DNA from: Carya illinoinensis
Lineage: Eukaryota > Streptophyta > Magnoliopsida > Fagales > Juglandaceae
Reading direction: 5' to 3'
Length of the DNA: 64,000 bases
NCBI RefSeq assembly: GCF_018687715.1
Contig: NC_056753.1
Span: 7,959,001-8,023,000, forward strand
Made by a program: the position numbers and the translations under genes. Shown here in pieces: positions 11,487-23,841 of this stretch; the first letter of the stretch is position 1; each line of letters opens with the position of its first letter. The notes below the pieces were generated by a model. It made no database searches. It saw only the letters and a program-made list of their open reading frames with translations, and was not told the origin of the DNA.

Positions 11487-12722
11487 ACTAAGGCCCCTTT
11501 GGGAATGTGAATTGAACTAAAATTCAGTCTAATTTTAAGTTGAGTTTAACATCTAAGCATCCAACTCTCATATCACTAAATTTATCTTAATTCAAAACCT
11601 CTTTACACGTGGGATCTATAATCTTTTTCATCTTAACACTTCTTTATATGCGGGATCCACAATCTTTTTTAACTTCTATAAATACATTTAAACTCATCTT
11701 AACATCCAAAAATATCTAAACTCTTCTTAAGTCCATTGGTTATGTAGTGTTATTCCTATCTTTATTTCTTGGACACTTTGAAGATCTCATAGTGCGGCTC
11801 GTATGGAGGGGTTGATTTTGATTGGAAGAATGTTATTCGAATGGTAAAAGGTTTTATTTTAGAATCTTTGGGCATGGTGAGGAAGTTCAAAAAATTAGGC
11901 CCCCATGATGTTTCGATATTCACATATTTAAATTATCTTATAGTGGCTTTGGAGAGCAGAACGCCTAGATATATCACGTGGGCATTACCGAAGGATGGGA
12001 TGGTGAAACTTAATGTTAACGATAGTTCTTGAGGTAATCCTAGGCTATTCGGCAGAGGGAGAATTGTTAGAGATGATACTGGTCATGTTTTGAGTGGGTT
12101 TGCTCATTGTTATGGTCAAGCCACTAATACTATTACAAAATGTAGAGTTGTAATTGATGGCTTTTGAATGTGCAAGCAACTTGGGTTAAGAAATTTTGTG
12201 GTAGAATCGGATTCTAGTGTTATAGTGGGATGGTTTGTCTCATAAGTTTGTAATTATTGGTACATTTGAGTTTTTTTAGAGGAAGCTCAATGTCTTGTTA
12301 GCAAGATTAATGTTCAATTTAAATTGATGTTTAAAGAGGCAAATATGGTAGCTGATTTTTTGGCTAAACTTGATGCTAATTGTGGGTCTCTGAATTTTTT
12401 TGGGGAAGATGTTAGTACGAGAAGACTTAGAAGTCTTTTACTTTTGGATAGTTGGGGTTTCTCCTACATTAGACGCTAGTTTTGTGGGGTTGGGTCTTGC
12501 ATTATTAATCAAGATGTTATTTATTACCACGGTATTCCTCCGTTATAAGTGAAGGTTTTTTAATAAAATTGGGAAGGGGAACTCATGGACAGGTGACTTT
12601 CATCTCTTAAAAAAAAAAAAAAGTTTAATTCCACAAAACTCATTCCACTATTTCAACTTACTATTATTCATAAAGAATTTAACTTATCTTAACTCAACTT
12701 AACATCCAAACGGAGCCTAATT
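11487..12722. mobile_element. Second MITE-like repeat, apparently split by a LINE fragment
   Basis: The left part (11487-about 11740) begins AGGCCCCTTTGGGAATGTG. The right part (about 12622-12722) ends TTAACATCCAAACGGAGCCT, which is the inverted counterpart. The LINE tail with its poly(A) lies between. It is also possible that these are two separate truncated MITEs, because the left part contains its own AACATCCAAAAA end. Confidence 0.55.
11745..12621 (+). pseudogene. 5'-truncated LINE, RNase H end with poly(A)
   Basis: The translated stretch from 11987 gives MVKLNVNDSS, then GRIVRDDTGHVLSGFAH, VESDSSVIVGW and ANMVADFLAKLDA, the RNase H-like domain found at the 3' end of plant L1-type LINEs. 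It has several stops and a likely Asp to Asn change at the first catalytic position (NVNDSS for the family's N-V-D-G pattern). It ends in an A run (about 12609-12621), the usual LINE tail. Confidence 0.8.
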
Positions 12723-13494
12723 GAGTGCTAGAATGTAATTGTGCTGCCAATATATAAGAAGAGAGCTAGGAGTCTGGGACCTTTTGAAGCACTTCTATTT
12801 AGCGCTTTAAAAATATTGCCATTAACGAGCAAGAAAACTAAAGAGCTAATGCACAATGGCTTTCTAATGCTCAATCTGATTACTTGTTGCTTTACTAATA
12901 TAATAGAAAGAGATTTTCTTGCTGCTTAATATACAAAGTGAAATTGTTGGCCTTATCTTGCAAGTGATAACAATGTCGGTAAAGACTCGACATTCAAGTG
13001 ATCCAACCGGTGGCAGAGTAAGTAGTGGGTCTAGTACGCCCCGCCAAAACGACTCCAAAACAAACAAAAAGGTGCATGTCACACTAAGGGTGGGTCTACA
13101 CCCGCCGCTCCCAACACTCTGGAAGCTACCATAAGTTTTAATTAGGTTTTTTTTCTACCTTTTCTTACATGTATTTTTTAATAATTTTAATTTTTTTTTT
13201 TTAAAAAATAAAAAATATAATATTATTAAAAAATAATTCTTTAATCACTAATTAAAAATAAAAAACAAATAAAATAAAAAATTCGAGTAACTTCCAGTGA
13301 TATACTGGAGGAAGGTTCGAATGACGTCAAGTCCACAACTCCACATGGTCGATGGTACTGCACATGCTACAATGGCAATTACAATGGAAAGCAAGGCTAA
13401 AAGGCAGTACAAATCTAGAAAAATTGCCTTATTGCAAATTATTTTTAGCAACTTGAGAAGATAAAGTTGGAATCGCTAGTAATGTTAGATATAA
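12723..13494. other. Intergenic, no gene seen
   Basis: Mixed sequence with a T-rich and A-rich stretch at 13140-13280. No coding signal could be supported. Confidence 0.4.
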
Positions 13495-13626
13495 TTTTAG
13501 GGTGTGCAAGCTTTGCGCTCTCCCTTTGAAAAAATGTGATCTATCATTAGAAAATGAGTTTTTATGTAAGTCTCAGATTTGACAACTTGTTTTAAATGCA
13601 ATACACATGACTTGCACATCCTAAAA
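13495..13626. mobile_element. Small foldback/MITE, 132 bp
   Basis: Terminal inverted repeats TTTTAGGGTGTGCAAG (13495-13510) and CTTGCACATCCTAAAA (13611-13626) match at 15 of 16 positions. No coding content. Confidence 0.7.
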
Positions 13627-14007
13627 CTATAAAATTATTTCTCTATTTGAAAGTTGAATTCAGAGGTTACATACTGCTTCTCAAGGAATAGAGTTTGTGA
13701 TTCCAACTAGCAAAGTACTCATAAAATGAACATTGCTTAGCTTGCTTATGCGTTAATTCTATAAAGAATGACATGTATGTAACGCCTCGTACCTGAAGGG
13801 TTAGGGAGTTACTTTTTGTCACCTAGAAAATTATCCCTCACAATACAAATATAATTTTCAAAGACTCCATAAATATAAATTCATCTATTTCAACCAAACA
13901 TATATACAATCTTCTACAAGGTTATCGACGAAATAATCCAATAAGAAAAATCATCAACTTCACAAATTCTCAATAATAATATCAATCCCCCACTAAATTA
14001 GATCAAC

Positions 14008-14052
<45 letters not shown>
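14008..14052. repeat. (AAT)n microsatellite
   Basis: About 15 uninterrupted AAT units inside the presumed Gypsy LTR. Confidence 0.95.
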
Positions 14053-16283
14053 TCAATAATATCAATAATATCCACTCCACTGAATAAATTTCTCTAATAC
14101 AGTACCCTTAGGTTCTCAATCAACAATCCTCAATTAAATCCTACCGATGCCTCTCATTCTTGATTCCCCACTAAATCATCAAAATCATCTTAAAATATTG
14201 AAAGTGATTGGATGATTTATCAACAACTCAGTAAACAGTGAATATATACTAGTATGTAAACATGAGCTAGTACATAATGCAAAGCAAAATAGATTAAACA
14301 ATCTCAAAGCGAACTTCAAAAAAACTTTTTAATTACAACACTAACATATAAAACCCTTTGGCATAAACATAACTAAACAACATCATAACAGAACATATTC
14401 CATGTTTAACCTCCATGATAGAATTGTGTAAACCTCGACGACCAACTAAATAAATATAGAATGTGAATCTTTCACTTATTATTCTTAAAGCCCTGAGTGT
14501 GTACATAGGAAAGACCACAAAGAGAGCTACTTTCTTTCCAAAGTGGGTGTACCAAAAATAGAGATGCTGGTACTAACACAAATAGAAGCCACAGTTTAAC
14601 ACCTATGGTAAGGTCAAGATGGATGCAGAAATAGAAAGTCCTGCCAGAGGTTTTTCAAATGCAACATTTTATATCAAAACAAGTGTTGAACATAAAAAAA
14701 TAATCTTCTAATAATCAATACACAAATTTTAGATTTTCATAATTGCTCTTTTACACAACTGAGAACAGAATGCTAAAATTTTTTACATATCTACACCAGT
14801 CATGGCAGAACATGATGTTTCTCTTCTTATATGGATATCACGAGAAATGAAGATAAAATGACTAAGATTGTTTTCAAATTTTTTTATAACAAAAGAAATG
14901 CATATTTTCAAAAAATCAACCTCAGTCCATTCTTTTTATGCAAATTCAAGCATATGACCACCACTTACTTGACTCTTATAGTGTATTCTCTATGTTTTGG
15001 AACCGTACAAAAACCTAAATCAAAAAAATATTTGTTCACATGTTAATAGCCCACACCAACACATAAACCAAACTAACAAAAATTTCACCATCCTAACAAT
15101 AGAATAGGACGAGCCCATAACCAGTTAAGTCCATAAATAGCTCACAAACAGACATATCCAACAATCAACTAGCCCTCACTTACTCCCGACATGTCAATCA
15201 ATTAAATATTTTACAAACTAACCTATCAAGCAATCAAAAGCAACCTAAAATACTATAGCAGCCACTCCTCACATGTCACACACAACCTAACCAGCCAACA
15301 CATCAACCCCGAGCATCCACACAACTCAAAACATGTAACCCCAGATGGCCACATAACTCAATTCTCAACTACATAATTAAACCCAAACAACCAACATATC
15401 CACATCCATCTTCAACATAACTTGCCAAAATTTCCAACATGTCCAACCTTACGCCAAGAGAATTACCACAAATCAAGAGACCCTCCAACACTATGACCCA
15501 ACTAGAAATAACCCAACTCACCATATGTTTACATAATTAATCAATTCTAACATGCATACAGCAGCAATGTATATTTCTAACAAACACTATTGCACATGAA
15601 GTCATAAACATACACAATGGTTATGGGTCTAACACTCATGAATATCTTACTCTGTTTCAGAGTGGAGATCAGTTGGGTTTCAAGAATGAACCAAAGCTGC
15701 CTAGGAATTAATTCATTTTCCTATGACAAAGACCACATCAAATAGAGCTCGTATAGTGGAGGTATTTACACGATAGAGGGCACACTAGAGATCATATTAT
15801 GCGGAAGAGAAATTACCGTCGTCGGTGGTGTGAAACAGGGACGGAGGCTCTGACATGCTCGTGGTGTAGCAACTTGGCAGCGACAATGAGTGGTGGGGAC
15901 GGTTGTCAACACTATGTGTATAACAATTTATTTAACATACACAAGGCACAGGGCTGGACACTTTACAACAAAATCAAGAAAATTACAAAATTAAGATTCA
16001 TTGAAACAAAGAGTTAAGAGGACTTGTAGGGGTGGGGCATAGAGGAACAGAGGCGACATCGTATGGCTTGGTCACGCACTGCAGGGAGAGGAGGGATCTG
16101 TGAGAATTTTGTGATTCATAAAATTTGTGAGAGGCACACAGAGTGACAACGAAAGAAGGGAACTGAGGGTGTGAGAGGATGTATTTACCATTGTGGTCGT
16201 ATGTGACGGTGTGCTATGGATGGCTCTCCACGGAAAAGCTCAAGAGAATTTCTGAACCAAAACCCATTGAAGTTCAGAGTTAA

Positions 16284-16307
16284 GAGAGAGAGAGAGAGAG
16301 AGAGAGA
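16284..16307. repeat. (GA)n microsatellite
   Basis: About 12 GA units, followed a few bases later by a short TG-rich run. Confidence 0.9.
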
Positions 16308-16629
16308 CTGTGTGTGTTTGTGTGTGTGAGGATCGTGGGTTTAGTGCATCATGAACAGACAAAGGGATAAAGGCGCACAGAGGCTTACCTGGGTGAAGAA
16401 CAACCTGCGATGGGGCTGCATGACGGGGGGAGGGAGAGTAACTGTTAGGTGAGCTTTTATTTTGAGAAACTGACTGGCATGGAAGGGCACATGGGGAGAG
16501 AGAGCAACTGGCATGGAAGGGAAAACTACAAGGGAGAGAGAAAACCATCAAAGAAGGGGTGAAAAAAAAAAAGGAATATGACCTCCAAAACGTTGCCCTT
16601 TTTGGGAGAATGGGCTCTCCTTTTGGGCC

Positions 16630-17820
16630 AGGGCATGGTATTATATTCTCCTCCAATATAAAAATTCAGTCTTTGAAATTTGCTACAGACTCCCAAGATT
16701 CCTATCAACCAAATGTGAGAATTTGATTCACATCTCTTCCTCAAGTTTCTAAGAAACTTCTTTGATTGCGTTATTATTCCACAACACTTTAACTAAAGTA
16801 ATAGTTCGAGTCTGTAGCACTTGTTCTTTTCACTCTAAAATCCACACTGGTTCTTCAGCATAGGTCAGATTTTCTTAAATCTAAAGTGACGCGTAGTCAA
16901 TAAGGTGGTTGGGGTTAGGGATGTACTTTCTCAACATAGAAACGTGAAAGATGTTGTGTACCTCTGAAAGTGTCAGTGGTAGGGCCACCCTATAAACTAT
17001 TGGGCCAATCTGATCAGGGATCTCAAAGGGTCCGATATACCAAGGGCTTAACTTGTCATTCCTTACAATCTCATAACTCCTTTCATCAATGCAATTCTCA
17101 GAAACACTTTGTCTCCAACGTCAAACTCTAGTTGGTGATAACAATTGTCAGCATAGCTCTTTTGTCAACTCTACTTCCATTCTAACTCCAATTATCTCTA
17201 CCTTATTTGTGGTTTTCTGGATGATATCTGGCCCCAAAATCTGTCTTTCACCCACCTCATCCCAATACAAGGGAGATATGCACCTCCTACCATATAGTGT
17301 TTCATAGGGTGCCATTCCAATACTTGCCTAATAACTATTATAATAGCAAAACTCAATCAACACTAATGTTGCATTCAAGTCCCATTGAAACTCATAACAC
17401 ACACCCTCATCATGTCTTCAAGAATTTGATAGTCCTTCTAACTGTCCATCCGTTTGAGGGTGACAAGTACTATTAAGATTTAAATTAATACCCAAGGCCT
17501 CCTGTAAGCTTCTCCAAAATTTCAAAATGAAACAAGGATCTATGTCTGATACGATGGATACCGGCACCCCATGTAATCTTACTATTTCTCGTATATACAA
17601 CTCAACTAATTTTTTTCATTTTATAGGAAACTTTAATTGGTACGAAGCGAGCGCTCTTCATCAAACAGTTCTCTATCACCCACACCGTATCTTACCCACT
17701 TAGTGTCTATAGTAGACTTGTCACAAAATCCATAGAGACATACTCCCACTTCCATTATGGAATTTGAAGTGGCTATAACAGCACTGCTGGTCTGTGATGT
17801 TCTACCTTGACTTGCTGACA
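16630..17820 (-). pseudogene. Tekay-like Gypsy integrase, C-terminal part
   Basis: Reading down the minus strand: the end of the zinc region (CQQVKVEHHRP), then WEYVSMDFVTSL, the core with VPIKVSYKM, LHGVPVSIVSDIDP and CHPQTDGQ, and the C-terminal block LSPWYIGPFEIPDQIGP with HNIFHVSMLRKYIPNP. This is the Del/Tekay type of integrase, usually linked to a chromodomain end. Many stops and shifts are present, so it is dead. It stops exactly at 17820, where the TG of a Copia LTR begins. Confidence 0.88.
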
Positions 17821-19082
17821 TGGGTTGAACCCAAGATCTTAAGTATCATATAATTATATATCTACATATAGACTTTGATGGTAACAAACAAGTTCAAGCA
17901 TAAATGAATCTCAATCTCAAGTTATACACATGATGGAGCCAAGCACATCAACGTATCAAGTATGAACAAGAAAGAGAACAAACTTTCAAATAAAACCCTT
18001 AAAGTAAATTTTGTACATCTCTTTCAAAATGATGTACAAAATTTAAAAAAGGATTAAGTCTAAAAAAGAATCTTTTCTCAAAAAGCATCAAGTTTCATTT
18101 TCTACATGTGTATGATATATTTTAAAATTAAAAGTTTGATTTTTTTAATTTTTGAAAGATGATTAATTATCATTTTTCACATGTGCATAACATGATTAAA
18201 AGTTTGGATTTTGAAAATTTGAAAGACAATTGATTGTTATCTCTCATATGTGCATGATAAGTTTGAAATTTTCCAAAAGTAAAGTGATTGACATTCTTTC
18301 TGGCATATGCAAAAGGTAGTTTCTTTCATTTGAAAATTTTGAAATGTGAATAATCTTGTATTTGACAGTTACAAAAATGATAAAAAAAATTTTGAAATCT
18401 TTAAAAAATGAGTGATGATCCTTTTTTACATTTGAATATTTTGAAATTTGAAAATAAAGTCTCATATGTTTATAAATAGCTCACTTGGGATCTTCAAAAT
18501 TACAACACTAAATATAAACTACAATCATTACAACATTCATTTATCAAAAGCTTTCAGTCTATCTTCTCTAAATATTGAGACTTAACACTTATTTATTTTA
18601 GGAGAGATATAATTTGTATTATATTATTTTCATTTCACTCATTAAGGAGTGTACTTTGATAACCTATCCACTATTAACTCTTGTATAAACAGTAAAAATG
18701 TGTATAACCCTTGTGAGTGTAGGACTTCAACATAGGAAATAGTTAAATCATCACTCCTAACGTGATTGTAAGTGTAGAAAATGTTCTACACGGATTTTTT
18801 GAAGTGGTATTGCTTAAATGTGTAATAGGTCTCTATCTCTACCAAAAGGAGGTTTAATAGTGAATTTAGTAATCCTCAATAGGTAGCTTAAGTCGTGAAC
18901 GTAGGCAATGGGTTTAAAACTCGTTAAAATACTGAGTTTGTATGTCTCTTACACTTACTATTTTTATTTACTATTGCTTAGTATTTTATTCACATCTTAT
19001 CTTGTGTAGTTGATTTATAATTATTAATTTTTTTAAAAACAACCCAATTTACCCTCCTCTTAGGTTAGTTATTTGGGCAATA
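17821..19082 (+). repeat. 5' LTR of Copia element 2
   Basis: About 1262 bp, starting TGGGTTGAACCCAAGATC and ending TTTGGGCAATA just before the PBS. The reverse complement of 20757-22095 matches along its length. TATAAATAG near 18471-18479 is a good core-promoter candidate. Several diverged units based on CATATGTGCATGATAAG occur at 18100-18260. Confidence 0.88.
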
Positions 19083-19084
19083 AT

Positions 19085-19096
19085 TGGTATCAGAGC
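19085..19096 (+). other. Primer-binding site of Copia element 2
   Basis: TGGTATCAGAGC, the plant initiator tRNA-Met complement, two bases after the LTR end. Confidence 0.9.
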
Positions 19097-19219
19097 AATA
19101 GCTCTTTTATTAAATTAATTATCTTTTGAGTTAAAGATCTTATTGCTAACAGTTGAGCTACGTTTCGTGAAGGTCAATCCAATGGTTAGTCTCTACTATT
19201 TTGTGGAGACAATTACATA

Positions 19220-20751
19220 TTCTAGAAAATTAGAATAAAAATATTCCTTCAGGTTCAATGTTGAGAAATTTGAAAAAATGTTATAAAAGGACATTATATC
19301 CTAACAAAATTTGTTGATGTAGTAAAGGTCACAAAAGAAGAAGAAGAGTTGGATCATAAAGACGATAAGTCTCTAACATTGAATGCAACAACCACAAATT
19401 TGTTATATTGTACTCTCGATAAAAATGAGTTTAATAGAATAATGACTTGCAAGTCGGCAAAGGAAATTTGGGATCAGTTGGAAGTAACTTATGATGGAAC
19501 TTCGCAAGTTAATGAATCAAAAAGTTATAGTCTTGCCCATGAATATTTCCACTATGTATACTTATTTTACTAACATGATAAACAGCTTAACAGCTCTTGA
19601 CAAAATTTATTCAAACGTGAAGATAGTAAGAGATATTATCAACTCTCTGCCAAAATGCTAGAAACCAAAAGTGGCAACAATTCTTGAAGCCATAAACCTT
19701 ACGAAACTCAAGGTAAATAAGCTCATCAGGTCACTTAACACCCACACGTTAAAAAGAGGAGGAGAAGAAAAAAAAATAAAGAAGAGCCTGTCACTTAAAT
19801 TTGTTTCTCATGAAAATAAAAGTAATAAAAATAAAGAAATTGACGATAAAGATGAAGAACTTGCTATGTTAATAAGGAGGTTTTAGAAACTTTTTTTTTT
19901 TTTTTATTAAATAAAGTTCTTTCAAGGAAACGTTTGAAAGATATATGTAAGAATGATCCTCTAACTTATTACAAATGCAATATGCCTGAATATATCAAGA
20001 CGAAATGTCCTCTATTAAAGAAATATCAAAACAAAAGCAAGAAATCAATGAAGACCATAACGGATAATGATTCAAGTAATTCAAACATGAAACAGGTAAT
20101 GAAGAAATGAAAAATCTTATATCGTATGCCTAAAGATGGCCTTGAGGTAACAACTCTTGATAACATTTCAATTGAAAATCCTTCACATGAGGAATTGCAT
20201 AATTCTTTTGAAAAGTTATATAAAGAACTTGAGAAATTGGATATCAAATATATTTCTTTGAAAAAGAAAAATTCATATTCAACAAATGAAATTGAGGTTT
20301 TAAAAAAAGAAAATATCATTTCGAAAAATGAAAATCATGAGTTGAAGAAGAAAGCGACAAATTTAGAAAAGATTGTTATAATCTTTACTAATGGAAAAAC
20401 AAACTTTGAAAAACTTCTCGATAGTCAAACACGTATTTTAGTAAAGATTATTAAAATCTTTACTAATAAAAAAACAAGCTTTGAAAAACTTCTTGATAGT
20501 CAAACACGTATTTTTGACAATGCAAGTTTGGTATATATGCTAAAACAAAAATACAAAACTTATTAAACTTTGTTGACAATCCTTCTAAATCAAAGTCAAG
20601 TTTTCAAAACTCATTTTATAAAAACAACTTTTTCAAAGAAAGATACTTTTATAATTACTCAAGTTCTTCATATATGTCACATGTTATTTACAACTTTTGT
20701 AGCAGAAATAATCATAATTATCATACTTGTTATATTAGAAAAAAATGTATA
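19220..20751 (+). pseudogene. Copia element 2 gag
   Basis: The gag hallmark MTCKSAKEIWDQLEVTYDG lies at about 19441-19497. Downstream is a lysine-rich, coiled-coil-like part (20126-20566). It includes an in-frame duplication in which NFEKLLDSQTRI and SFEKLLDSQTRI occur about 31 residues apart. A degraded zinc knuckle (SRNNHNYHTCYIRKK) lies at about 20700-20745. Stops and a T-run insertion near 19890 break the frame. Confidence 0.8.
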
Positions 20752-22100
20752 ATGACTGTTGCCCAGATGACTAACACAAGAGGGGGATGAATTGAGTTGT
20801 ATTAAAAAAAATAATAATTATAAATCAAATATATAATATAAAAAATAAAAAAAATATGAAATAACAATAAATATAAAGAGTAAGGGTAAGAGAGAAGCAA
20901 ACTCAGTATGTTAACGAGGTTCAGCCCCACTGCCTACGTCCTCGCCTCAAGCTACCCCTTGAGGATTCTCAAATTCACTATTCAACCTCCTTCAGGTGGA
21001 GATAGAAACCTATTACACCTTTGAACAACACCGCTACAAAGGATCCATGTAGAACACCCTCTACACTTGCAATCACCTTATACGTGGTGATTCAACTATT
21101 CCCCGTGTAGAATACTTTCTACACACACAAGGGTTATACACGCCCTTTTTCTGATACAAGAGCTGATAGTGGGTAAGTTATCAGAAAACACTCCTCAATG
21201 AGTGAAATAAGAACAATACAGCACAAACTATATCTCTCAAAATGAACAAGGATTAAGGTCCAATACTTAGAGAAGAGAGAATGAAAGCTTTGAATGAATG
21301 TTGTATGCTCTTGGTGTTGTGAATGTGAAGCTCTCAAATGATCTATTTATAGGCATATGAGACTTCATATTCAAATTTAAAAAGATTCACATGTCAAAGA
21401 CAACATCATTCACTTTTTCAAAAAATTCAAATAAAAGGTTCTTCTTTTTCAATTGTCAAAGACAACATCATTCACTTTTTCAAAAAAATCAAACCTAATC
21501 TTTTACTTTTGACATATGACAAAATGAGCACATTTTCCTTTTCAAAAAATTCAAACCTAATCTTTTACTTTTTGCATATGACAAAATGAGCACACTTTAC
21601 TTTTCAAATTTTTCAAACAAAATCATCTACCTTTTGTATAAGTCTAAAAAAGCATCAATCACTTTTGAAAATATTCAAATAAAACATGCACATGTGAAAG
21701 ATGACAATCAATCATTTTTAATATTTTCAAAGTTCAACCCTTTAATCAAGGCATGCACATGCAAAAGATGACAATCAATCATCTTTCAAAATTTTCAAAT
21801 ATAATTTTCAAAAATATTCATGCACATGTAGAAAATGTATTTTAATACTTTATGATAAAATATTAATTTTGAGCATTAATCCTAATTTCGAATTTTGAAG
21901 AGATTTACAACATTACTCTATAATTTTAATGTGAACTTGTTCTCTTCTTGCTCATGCTTGTTTCCTTGATGTGCTTGACTCCATTGTGTAGATAACTTGA
22001 GTTTGAGACTTCTTTATTCTTTGAATTCATTTGTTATCATCAAAATCCATGTGTAAATATATAATTACACAAAACTTGAAATCTTGGGTTCAACAATGAC
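20752..22100 (-). mobile_element. Solo LTR of the Copia element 2 family, inserted in reverse
   Basis: The LTR spans 20757-22095 (1339 bp). On the plus strand it begins TGTTGCCCAGATGAC and ends GGGTTCAACA. It is flanked by an exact 5 bp duplication ATGAC (20752-20756, 22096-22100). Ignoring the insertion and one ATGAC copy, the host gag-pol frame runs straight through, which confirms it as an insertion. It is the reverse complement of the host 5' LTR. Confidence 0.92.
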
Positions 22101-22466
22101 TATTAGGGTTATATGGATACCTAAAACTTTTGTTTGTTCTAATACTAATAAATGAAGGACCCAAAGAACTTAGGTACCAAGAAAAAATCATTTTAATATT
22201 TTTTGTAGGTATGCATGAAATCCTCTATAAACAAAAAAAAAAAAAAAAGAATTGTTTTTAGATAATGAATGCTCAAGACACATGACAAAAGATAAGACTA
22301 AGTTCATGGATCTTACATCCAAATAGGAGGTCATATGACATTTCGAGACAACTCAGAAAAAAAAAAAAAAAAAATCATGGGAGTCGGTAAAATTAGTAAT
22401 GAATATTCTCATAATTGAAGATGTGATGTTTGTTGAAGGTCTAAAGCACAATTTTTTAAGCATAAG
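22101..22466 (+). pseudogene. Copia element 2 protease start
   Basis: It reads IRVIWIPKTF, then after several stops ECSRHMTKDK and FMDLTSK, and GVGKISNE. In a shifted frame DVMFVEGLKHNFLSIS follows, the usual end of the Copia protease region. The catalytic triplet D-S-G is changed to D-N-E. Two A runs of about 16-18 bases (near 22230 and 22360) add frameshifts. Confidence 0.78.
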
Positions 22467-23645
22467 TTAGTCCTTACTTTAAATTTGTGCCCTAATAAAT
22501 AATTTCTCCATTTTTGAATAACCAACACAAGAGCTAACAATTCCTTTTCATAAGTGGATAAGAACATATTTCTACCTTTTAATGCTTGGCTTAAATAAGC
22601 TAGTGGCCTCCCTTCTTGTATTAAAACAACTCCCACACCATTTCCAAATGCATCACACTCCACCATGAATATCTTGGAAAAGTCTGGTAAGCCAAGAAAA
22701 TGGGGGTCACCATGACTTTTTTCAATGCTGCAAAAGCTTGGTTGGCCTCCTCACTCCACTTAAACAAATTCTTCTTGAGTAAAGTAGTTAGAGGGGCTGC
22801 AATACTTCCATATCCTTTCACAAACTTCCTGTAGTAGCCTGTTAAACCTAAAAGTCCCTTAAGGCTTTAGGATTCTTAGGTTCAGGCCACTCTATCATAG
22901 CTATAATCTCAAGTGAATTTGCTTTAACTCCTTCTTTGGAAATAACATGGCCTAAATATTCACTTCTCGCATTCAAAAACAAATTTTGAAGCCTTGGCAT
23001 ATAGTTGGTGTTGTCTCAAAACTTCCAATACAGCTTTAAGATGTCCTACATGCTCTTCAACAAATTTACTATACACAAGTATATCATAAAAAAATAATAA
23101 TAATAACACAAACTTCTTGAGATACGGCTAAATATCCCATTCATCATCCCTTGGCAGGTTGATGGAGAATTGGTGAGTCCAAAGCGCATTACTAAAAACT
23201 CATAATGCCCCTCATGTGTACAAAAGTTAGTATTGGGTACATCTTCAGGCTTCATCCTGATCTGATGGTAGCTCGATTGTAAATCTAGTTTAAAAAATAA
23301 CTCAACACCATTAAGCTCATCCAATAACTCATCTATGTTAGGGATGAGAAACTTATCATTGATAGTATCTTTGTTTAGCGCTAAGTAATCAATGCACATG
23401 CGCCAACCCCCGTCAACTTTTCTCACCAAAAGGACTGGTGAAGAATATGGACTTTGACTTGGTTGGATAATTCCTGCCTTTAACATTTCCCAAACCAGTT
23501 TCTCAATTTCTTCTTTCTGATAATAGGGGTATCGATCGGGCCTAACACATGTTGGTTTTGCTACTTTTTGGAGTTGGATTTGGTGGTCATGACTCCTGGG
23601 GGGGTGGGAGTCCATTGGGCTCAGGAAACACTGTTTTGAAATCAT
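22467..23645 (-). pseudogene. Reina-like RT and RNase H
   Basis: RT blocks are clear: [71 protein letters not shown]. The catalytic box normally following is lost: the sequence there is an (AAT)n run (about 23086-23103) read as four tyrosines. RNase H shows [27 protein letters not shown] and QKWRNYLLG. Confidence 0.85.
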
Positions 23646-23841
23646 TCAAGACAGCTTGTATAGCAGGCTCTGTTGGTGCTCCCCTAGCTTATCATAGATC
23701 TCTATGAGTTGCAACCATATTCCTCTTCCTTCTACCAAGGCAGCTTTGCTCAAACTGTGTTCTTCTTTTATAGCCTTATCGGGTAATCTCAAAACCTGCA
23801 GAGATAAATTTTCCCCTTCCACAAAGAAACTCATACTTAAA

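Larger units (their letters stand above)
13778..16560 (-). repeat. Probable 3' LTR of a Tekay-like Gypsy element
   Basis: It starts TGTAACGCCTCG, a common border of large plant Gypsy LTRs, and lies directly beyond the C-terminus of a minus-strand Gypsy integrase. No ORF is conserved inside. It contains an (AAT)n tract at 14008-14052 and a (GA)n tract at about 16284-16307. The right border is uncertain (somewhere in 16500-16640), and no second LTR copy was found in the window. Confidence 0.5.
17821..22466 (+). mobile_element. Copia element 2, 5' part, with a nested reverse solo LTR
   Basis: 5' LTR 17821-19082, PBS TGGTATCAGAGC at 19085-19096, and UBN2-type gag from about 19220, followed by a zinc-knuckle region near 20710-20745. 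At 20757 a solo LTR of the same family interrupts it in reverse orientation. Coding continues at 22101 with the gag-protease junction and the protease-like ECSRHMTKDK, and breaks off at about 22466 inside the start of the integrase region. The remaining pol and 3' LTR are missing. It abuts Gypsy sequence on both sides. Confidence 0.85.

Noticed and set aside
16240..16656. 138-codon minus ORF
   Set aside because: Inside the presumed Gypsy LTR. Composition is set by GA/CT repeats and it has no domain.
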